A DNA stretch of 63,300 bases from a virus. The position numbers and the translations under genes are program-made. The stretch is from positions 1 through 63,300 of IMG/VR virus record IMGVR_UViG_3300010371_000039; one strand, given 5' to 3'. Of this stretch, positions 58,745-63,300 are shown in pieces (the first letter of the stretch is position 1; each line of letters begins with the position of its first letter). The notes below the pieces were generated by a model that saw only the letters and a list, made by a program, of their open reading frames with translations, had not been told where the DNA came from and did not search any database.

Positions 58745-59001
58745 TCAAGTTCGAGAAGCTCGAGCCGGGGATGGTGCTCCTGGATATCCACCGGGAGCGC
58801 ATGGGCAACACAAGACAGAGCCAGTGGGGCTTGTGGGAGGCGCGTATCATCAGCGTTGACCCCGAGACGCGTACCGCGATGGTGCGCTGGAACGGCAACG
58901 CGCTGGAGAAGTGGCCCGCATACCGACTCCAGCGGCTCCGCACCAAGCCGTCCGCGGCGTATGTCCGGCAGCAAGAGCGGCGTGGGGTCACGTCGTGGTG
59001 A
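58741..59001 (+). CDS. Small SH3-like/beta protein
   Basis: An 86-residue protein from GTG at 58741 with strands typical of a small beta barrel (VLLDIHRERMGNTRQSQWGL ... RIISVDPETRTAMVRW). GTGA-coupled. Function unknown. Confidence 0.5.
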   Translation: MIKFEKLEPGMVLLDIHRERMGNTRQSQWGLWEARIISVDPETRTAMVRWNGNALEKWPAYRLQRLRTKPSAAYVRQQERRGVTSW

Positions 59002-59189
59002 GCGACCTCCTGTCCCTCGCGCGCGAGGTGCTGCGTCTCGACGCGGAAGCGACGAAGGGGCCGTGGCGCGCCGGCAGCGTGGAGAAGTTCCATGTCTTCG
59101 TGCCGGCGCCCAAGGACAGCCTCTCGGGTCGTTCGCGCGCGCCCAAAGGCGCAGGGCCAGGCTGCGGGTGGTGTCGAACCTGGCACTGA
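58998..59189 (+). CDS. Small Ead/Ea22-like protein
   Basis: A 63-residue protein from GTG at 58998. LLSLAREVLRLDAEATKGPW resembles the N-terminus of phage Ead/Ea22-type proteins (LAxAATxGPW). A CGWC pair is near the end. Short for the family, perhaps a truncated copy. Confidence 0.5.
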   Translation: MSDLLSLAREVLRLDAEATKGPWRAGSVEKFHVFVPAPKDSLSGRSRAPKGAGPGCGWCRTWH

Positions 59190-59334
59190 CTCCAGATCCA
59201 TGCCGCATCCCCCAGGCGATGCGTTCAAGAGAGCCGAGCACACCTCGCATGGATCACGTGGGGCGGAACCCGACCGCCAGAGAGACATGGGTGACAGCCG
59301 GAAAGACGGCATTCTGCGACCGAATGGAGCGGAC
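59190..59334 (+). other. Gap without clear gene
   Basis: A 145-base stretch. An in-frame extension of the next gene exists but has no convincing start; no hairpin with T run or repeat was found. Probably a leader. Confidence 0.3.
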
Positions 59335-59802
59335 ATGACTGACCGGTGCAAAGACTGCGGGACAGAGCTGGTACCTGGGAATCGATTGACGAACATCGGC
59401 ACCGGCGAGCGCTCGCATCAGCGTGACGCGTGCATTGCGGCGCTCAAGGCGCAACTCGCGGATTCGCGGCGCCTCCTGGAGGCCCTCGGTGGCCGCGGGC
59501 ACGTGTTCGTTCCGCTGGGCTCGGTGAAGCTCACTTCGGAGGCCCAGGCGGAATGGGACCTGGGAATGCGGCAGCTTGAGGAGCGCGCCCGTCCCGTATC
59601 GCCGGCTGCGGTGGCGCCAGTTTGCTCGACCTGCAACGACACGCACTGGATGACGCTGGGCGACCGGGTCGGCAATGTGATGTGCGCCCGCTGCCCGGTG
59701 CCGTGCGACGCGTGTCGCGGCAAGCTCCCGGGCGGTGGACTCGGCCCCTACTGCGCGACGACTCCTTGCCCGTGTGAGTGCCACGTGAAGAGGGCCAAGT
59801 GA
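59335..59802 (+). CDS. RCKDCG-family zinc protein (copy 2)
   Basis: A 155-residue protein from ATG at 59335 (GGAG upstream). MTDRCKDCGTELVPGNRLTN and CIAALKAQLADS repeat the N-terminus of the protein at 57963-58358. The C-terminal half has CSTC, CARC and CDAC plus CPCECH, a second Cys-rich module. Unknown. Confidence 0.6.
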   Translation: MTDRCKDCGTELVPGNRLTNIGTGERSHQRDACIAALKAQLADSRRLLEALGGRGHVFVPLGSVKLTSEAQAEWDLGMRQLEERARPVSPAAVAPVCSTCNDTHWMTLGDRVGNVMCARCPVPCDACRGKLPGGGLGPYCATTPCPCECHVKRAK

Positions 59803-60194
59803 GACTGGGGGGACCTCCGGTGAGCATCACTGGGGTCACGCGAGCCGAAAGCCGCCGTCGCGCCGCCGTGCGCGAGGGCGGCGCGATCCGACGTGCGCGC
59901 GAGCGCGGCGCCGGCGGCCCTCCCATCACCAAGGCGACTCGCGACATGGTGTGGGAGCGCGACGGCGGCTGTTGCTACCTCTGCAAGCTGCCGGTCCCGC
60001 GCGAGCAGCTTTCGATAGAGCACGTGATCGCCCTGGCCAACGGCGGCACGAATCACCCGGACAACCTGCGCGCCGCGTGTCGCGGATGCAACTCGCGCAA
60101 GGGTGCGCGCACCGTCGCACGCCGCAAGGGACTTCGCCGGTCGCCGCTCAAGGCGAAGCCTCGCGTTCGACCGCTGCCAGACGACGTTTTCTGA
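59799..60194 (+). CDS. HNH endonuclease
   Basis: A 131-residue protein. The HNH core is complete: VWERDGGCCYLCKLP with paired Cys, IEHVIALANGGTN (His and Asn), and NLRAACRGCNSRKGAR. Basic ends. Small free-standing HNH nucleases often aid packaging or act as homing nucleases; here it stands before the RNA ligase gene. Confidence 0.88.
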   Translation: MRLGGPPVSITGVTRAESRRRAAVREGGAIRRARERGAGGPPITKATRDMVWERDGGCCYLCKLPVPREQLSIEHVIALANGGTNHPDNLRAACRGCNSRKGARTVARRKGLRRSPLKAKPRVRPLPDDVF

Positions 60195-60205
60195 GGAGAC
60201 ACTCG

Positions 60206-61075
60206 ATGGGCTACATGCATATCGACAATCTGTACAAGGACCAGCGGATCCTGATGTTCCGCGAGTGCTACGCCCTGGAAAAGATCCACGGCACAAGCGC
60301 GCATATCACTTGGCGTGACGGTCTGCTCATCTTTGCCTCCGGCGGGGAGAAGCACTCGCGCTTCGTGTCGCTCTTCGACGAGACGTCGCTCACCGCCGCC
60401 TTCGAGGCCCTCGGGCACCCGGAGCTCACGATCTACGGGGAGGCCTACGGCGCCAGCCAGCAGCGCCAGAGCCATCGCTACGGGCCGAACCTGCGCTTCG
60501 TCGCCTTCGAGGTGCAGGTCGGAGGAACGTGGCTCGCGGTGCCGCAGGCACACGATGTGGCGACGAAGCTTGGTCTGGAGTTCGTGCACTACGTCAAGAT
60601 CCCGACGACGCTGGACGCGCTCGACGCGGAGCGCGACGCGCCGAGTGTCCAGGCCCGGCGCAACGGCGTGGAGGGCGACCGGCCGCGCGAAGGTGTCGTC
60701 CTGCGTCCCCTGTTGGAGTTCGCAACCAACGACGGTCGGCGCATCATCGCGAAGCACAAGCGCGACGACGAGCGAGAGACCGCGACTCCGCGCAAGCTCG
60801 TGGACCCCGCCCAACAGGTGGTCCTGACGCGAGCCACCGAGATCGCCGACGAGTGGGTGACGCCGACCCGTTTGGAGCACGTGCTTGACAAGCTCGGGCC
60901 CGACGTTGGTATCGATCGGATGCGCGACGTCATCGCCGCCATGACCGAAGACGTGCTCCGCGAGGGCGCGGGGGAGATCGTCGACAGCCGAGAGGCGCGA
61001 GCCGCCATCGGCCGGAAGACGGCGGAGGTCTTCAGGGCGCGGCTTCAGGCGCGACTCCGCGAGGTCGCGCAGTGA
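60206..61075 (+). CDS. RNA ligase, Rnl2 family
   Basis: A 289-residue ATP-dependent ligase (GAGGAG upstream). Motif I is KIHG (Lys26, forms the AMP adduct) in EKIHGTSAHITW; motif III/IIIa are IYGEAYG and FVAFEV; motif IV is EGVVLRP; motif V is AKHKRDDE. The order and short length fit T4 Rnl2-type ligases that seal 3'-OH/5'-PO4 nicks in RNA. Could repair tRNAs cut by host anticodon nucleases, a known antiphage defence. Confidence 0.9.
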   Translation: MGYMHIDNLYKDQRILMFRECYALEKIHGTSAHITWRDGLLIFASGGEKHSRFVSLFDETSLTAAFEALGHPELTIYGEAYGASQQRQSHRYGPNLRFVAFEVQVGGTWLAVPQAHDVATKLGLEFVHYVKIPTTLDALDAERDAPSVQARRNGVEGDRPREGVVLRPLLEFATNDGRRIIAKHKRDDERETATPRKLVDPAQQVVLTRATEIADEWVTPTRLEHVLDKLGPDVGIDRMRDVIAAMTEDVLREGAGEIVDSREARAAIGRKTAEVFRARLQARLREVAQ

Positions 61076-61458
61076 TGCGCATCGCCCTGGACTTCGACGG
61101 CGTCATTCATAGCCACACGTCGCCGTGGACAGACGCCCACGAGATCCTCGATGGCCCGGTGCCGGGCGCTCTCGCGTTCATTCGCAGCGCCATCGACGCG
61201 GGCTTCACGGTCGCAATCCACACGGCCCGCGCCAACACCGCCAGCGTGGTGCCACACATCCACGCGTGGCTCGCGAGGCACGGCCTGGAGGAGCGCTACG
61301 CGTGGCTGATCGAGGTCACGGCGCTCAAGCAGTCGGCTCACGTCTACATCGATGATCGCGGGTGGCGCTTCGAGGGGACGTTCCCGACGCTCGAGGAGAT
61401 AGGGGCGCTGAAGCCATGGAACGCGCCAGCGACCACAGGAGACGGAGGCGCACCGTGA
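61075..61458 (+). CDS. HAD-family small phosphatase
   Basis: A 127-residue protein. MRIALDFDGVIHSH (motif I), VAIHTARAN (motif II-like) and VYIDDRGWRF (motif IV-like) are HAD. TGATG-coupled to the RNA ligase, so it may prepare 5' or 3' ends for the ligase. A second HAD with similar motif style is at 56297. Confidence 0.8.
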   Translation: MRIALDFDGVIHSHTSPWTDAHEILDGPVPGALAFIRSAIDAGFTVAIHTARANTASVVPHIHAWLARHGLEERYAWLIEVTALKQSAHVYIDDRGWRFEGTFPTLEEIGALKPWNAPATTGDGGAP

Positions 61459-61661
61459 CGGAAGCGCTGGCACCGCTTGCCGCCGAACGAGTGGCGCCGC
61501 TTCGACGCGTGATTGCTCGCGTTGAGGCTCGTCTGCGCGAGGCGTGGACCAAGGGCCTATCGACGCATGAGGTCCGCGCGATCGAGAAGGAACTGGCTCG
61601 CCTGCACGAGCACGAGCGCGCGCTCATCGTTGGTGACGAAGACGTGGCGGCCGGCATTTGA
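61455..61661 (+). CDS. Small helical protein
   Basis: A 68-residue, highly helical charged protein from GTG at 61455 (GTGA). Unknown; in the RNA-repair operon. Confidence 0.5.
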   Translation: MTEALAPLAAERVAPLRRVIARVEARLREAWTKGLSTHEVRAIEKELARLHEHERALIVGDEDVAAGI

Positions 61662-61678
61662 ACCGACGGGATGAAACG

Positions 61679-61951
61679 ATGAAGCCCATTCGCGAGATGA
61701 CGACGGAGGAACTGGCGATCGATGCCTATCTCCCACGCGGGACATTCGAGGCTCACGAAGCCGTCGACGAACTCGCCCGCCGGCTGCGGGAGGCGGAGGC
61801 GGCGCGAGATGCCGAGACGGAAGCATGCGCGAAGGCGTGTGATGAGGTCGCAGGAGCATACGCGATCGCGAAAGAGCCGGCGTTGTGCCGAGTGGCCAGC
61901 GCTCTAGCGCGCAGTATCCGAGACCGCTCCGCACTTCGGAGGACGCCTTGA
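61679..61951 (+). CDS. KxxREMTTEEL paralogue (copy 2)
   Basis: A 90-residue protein from ATG at 61679. Its start KPIREMTTEELAIDAYLPRG, LRREAEA-type middle and ALRRTP end match the protein at 54129-54407. GTG/TTG in the preceding bases are less well placed. Unknown function. Confidence 0.6.
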   Translation: MKPIREMTTEELAIDAYLPRGTFEAHEAVDELARRLREAEAARDAETEACAKACDEVAGAYAIAKEPALCRVASALARSIRDRSALRRTP

Positions 61952-62040
61952 AGCCCATTCGCGAGATGACGACGGGGGAGCTGCTCAACCCATCACCCGC
62001 CGCACGCGAGGGCCAAAGCGCTCATGATCTGCCGCGGTGA
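61948..62040 (+). CDS. Truncated KxxREMTTEEL paralogue (copy 3)
   Basis: A 30-residue frame starting with TTG at 61948. KPIREMTTGELLNP repeats the start of copy 2 almost exactly at the DNA level, but the rest is different and short. Looks like a tandem partial duplication left behind. Confidence 0.5.
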   Translation: MKPIREMTTGELLNPSPAAREGQSAHDLPR

Positions 62041-62162
62041 GACAGGTCGGCCCGGGTCCGACCATGCCGAGTGGTGCCCAGACCACCGCGCCGCGCGCCC
62101 GTGACTTTCCACGAGGCCCCGCGTTTCGCAATTACGACATCGATGGCACGCATAGTGCTTAG
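62037..62162 (+). CDS. Mini-protein over an operator-like dyad
   Basis: A 41-residue frame from GTG at 62037 ending RNYDIDGTHSA. The DNA carries the fourth copy of the TGTCGYARTTRCGACA-type dyad (62124-62139). Coding is possible through GTGA coupling, but the dyad argues for a regulatory role too. Confidence 0.35.
   Translation: MRQVGPGPTMPSGAQTTAPRARDFPRGPAFRNYDIDGTHSA
62124..62139. repeat. Fourth copy of the TGTCGYARTTRCGACA-type dyad
   Basis: TTTCGCAATTACGACA, matching the copies at 55257-55399 in the opposite sense. Surrounding bases (about 30) match the copy at 55304-55334 when reversed. Confidence 0.45.
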
Positions 62163-62184
62163 CTTGGCGCCCAGGAGAAACACC

Positions 62185-62382
62185 ATGGATCCGCGCACGA
62201 GGGGATGCGCTATTTGCCTGGATGGAGACGAGCTGGTGGCCGGAGAGGTCGAGGGACTGCCGGCGTGCGACGAATGTGTCGGTCACCAGCGCGCCATCGC
62301 TGTCCTGTCGGGGGAACGCACGACGCCGTGCCTCTCGCCCGTCCAGGCGCCACGCCGTCTCGCAACGGGTGTCGCGTCGTGA
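62185..62382 (+). CDS. Small zinc-binding protein
   Basis: A 65-residue protein from ATG at 62185 (AGGAG upstream). CAIC and CDEC pairs about 18 residues apart form a zinc ribbon. Unknown. Confidence 0.6.
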   Translation: MDPRTRGCAICLDGDELVAGEVEGLPACDECVGHQRAIAVLSGERTTPCLSPVQAPRRLATGVAS

Positions 62383-62453
62383 GGCCTCAGACACTGCGCT
62401 CGTGGGAAGGCACAGACGCGATTTGCGGCGCAACCCCGAGAAATAGCGGCTGA
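62379..62453 (+). CDS. Possible 24-residue peptide
   Basis: A GTG-initiated frame coupled as GTGA to the previous gene. Too short to judge; listed because of the coupling. Confidence 0.2.
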   Translation: MRPQTLRSWEGTDAICGATPRNSG

Positions 62454-62580
62454 GAAGGCACGCGGAGCGCCGGCATCAGGCGCATGGAGGTGGTCTACGA
62501 GAAACCAACGAGGTACGAACCCATGTCGAACGAAAGACCGAAGGCAATCGCAACGGGTACGCTTGGACACATCGGCATCG

Positions 62581-62838
62581 ATGCCGACGTACGGCTTCCG
62601 GCGAACGACGAGCGGTCCGCCGGCTCCGCTCATGGGCGTCATCGGGTGGATCTACGACGTCGTGCACGGGAAGGAACTGCACGCGGAGTACAAGCGACTG
62701 AATCCTCGCGGACCGAAACGGAAGAAGCACCACCAGTACTTCTCCGATGAGCTGAGGGGTCTCACGCACGAGGATCTCGTGATCGTGAAGGCTCTCTCGG
62801 ACCGCAAGGAACCGTTCCAACTGGGACTGACGGGTTAG
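62581..62838 (+). CDS. P63C-domain-like protein, N-terminus uncertain
   Basis: An 85-residue protein from ATG at 62581. GVIGWIYDVVHGKELHAEYK then KRLNPRGPKRKKHHQYF and LTHEDLVIVKALS match the C-terminal part of P63C proteins. The family's usual N-terminus is missing here; an overlapping frame from 62523 (MSNERPKAIATGTLGHIG) is also protein-like, so a frameshift or a lost N-terminus is possible. Confidence 0.55.
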   Translation: MPTYGFRRTTSGPPAPLMGVIGWIYDVVHGKELHAEYKRLNPRGPKRKKHHQYFSDELRGLTHEDLVIVKALSDRKEPFQLGLTG

Positions 62839-62847
62839 GTGACGCCC

Positions 62848-63300
62848 ATGGCCCTCGCGATTCGCAAGCTGACGCCCCTCGATTGGATCATCGACACCGA
62901 CACGCCGATCACGCCCGAGACGGCGAAGCAACTCGCCGCGGAGGGGTGGACCGCGGCCATGCGCTACGCCGTCGATGTGTCGGCCGCGGAGTTCGAGGGC
63001 CTGATGGCCGCGAAGCTCGCGGTGGGGTTCTTCACGCACGGGCGGCAGGAGAACTTCAGCGCGGAGACCGGAGCCGCCGACGCGCAGGTGCTGCTCGACA
63101 AGGCGGCGGCCCTGGGCATCCCGCCGGGGCTCACGTACGGTCTGGACTTCGAGACACCCCATGGGGCGCCGACGCTCGCCGAGCTCCAGGCCTACGAGGC
63201 GGGCTATGGTCGCCGGATCCTCGCGGTGCCCGGCAACATCCCTGGCGTCTACGTCGGGGAGGGCCTCGGCATGACCTCCGCGCAGCTCACGCACATGGTC
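62848..63300 (+). CDS. Endolysin candidate, glycoside-hydrolase-like (DUF1906-type), partial
   Basis: The frame from ATG at 62848 (AGGTG upstream) is open to the window end, 151 codons. Features WTAAMRYAVDVSAAEFEGLM, VGFFTHGRQENFSAETGAAD and YGLDFETPHG fit a TIM-barrel glycoside hydrolase of the DUF1906 type found in phage lysins. It would cut peptidoglycan at the end of infection. Cell-wall binding parts, if any, lie outside. A GTG at 62839 is a less likely start. Confidence 0.6.
   Translation, partial: MALAIRKLTPLDWIIDTDTPITPETAKQLAAEGWTAAMRYAVDVSAAEFEGLMAAKLAVGFFTHGRQENFSAETGAADAQVLLDKAAALGIPPGLTYGLDFETPHGAPTLAELQAYEAGYGRRILAVPGNIPGVYVGEGLGMTSAQLTHMV

Noticed and set aside
1-63300. Mu-like transposable phage
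   Set aside because: Several head and tail proteins are Mu-like, but there is no transposase A/B pair; a tyrosine integrase with attP is present.
1-63300. CRISPR arrays, rRNA genes and insertion sequences
   Set aside because: No regularly spaced repeat array, rRNA sequence or transposase frame was seen on reading through.

Overview
The window is one continuous stretch of a large, high-GC, temperate phage with a contractile tail (myovirus morphology). There are no rRNA genes, no complete tRNA genes, no transposase and no bacterial housekeeping operons. Almost every gene is packed head to tail with 4-base ATGA/GTGA or TGATG overlaps. Head and tail genes resemble the Mu-like set (gpF-type head protein, gpL-type sheath, DUF2635-like protein), but lysogeny uses a tyrosine integrase and an attP based on the 3' half of a tRNA-Gly(GCC) gene. 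The host is inferred, not proven: high GC, frequent GTG/TTG starts, and a sigma-region-4-like regulator with a Cys motif that I associate with Myxococcota/deltaproteobacteria point to such a host.

Layout. From 1 to about 46,495 everything reads leftward. Read in transcription order it starts at a Xre-type repressor (46,495) and a sigma-like protein. Next comes a lysogeny/accessory block: HTH proteins, MT-A70 methylase, KGG protein, excisionase-like protein, integrase and attP (40,774-41,003). A replication and nucleotide block follows (40,750-28,800): DUF5131, dihydrofolate reductase, RuvC-like resolvase, PD-(D/E)XK nuclease, replication initiator with a possible origin inside it, CHC2/Toprim primase, DnaB helicase and Dam-type methylase. 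A cassette of glycosyltransferases, an FkbM methyltransferase and an HNH protein follows (28,400-24,150), then a run of small regulators (24,000-19,100). The morphogenesis block (19,062-1) holds terminases, a portal fused to a ParB-like domain, MuF head protein, GroES-like protein, scaffold, major capsid protein, neck proteins, peptide deformylase, sheath, tube, frameshifting tail chaperones and the tape measure, which runs off the left edge.

From 46,593 to the right edge everything reads rightward. A Cro-like HTH gene is followed by a strong terminator. After it come a recombination set (candidate single-strand annealing protein with an SSB-like tail, SbcD- and SbcC-like subunits, SANT/Myb-like DNA-binding protein), a TrpF-like TIM-barrel protein, many small Cys-rich proteins, an RNA-repair-like set (two HAD proteins, an HNH protein, an Rnl2-type RNA ligase), and the start of a glycoside-hydrolase-like endolysin that runs off the right edge. 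Baseplate, tail fibre and most lysis genes must lie outside the window.

The attP lies inside the phage genome with phage modules on both sides, so this is an unintegrated phage genome (virion, circular or concatemer form), not an excised piece of a prophage boundary. The most notable points are a canonical -1 slippery site joining the tail chaperones, the portal-ParB fusion, a peptide deformylase inside the tail operon, an attP with paired arm-type repeats, a palindromic origin candidate inside the replication initiator gene, the TrpF-like barrel, the RNA repair set, and several families of short repeats that look like operators.
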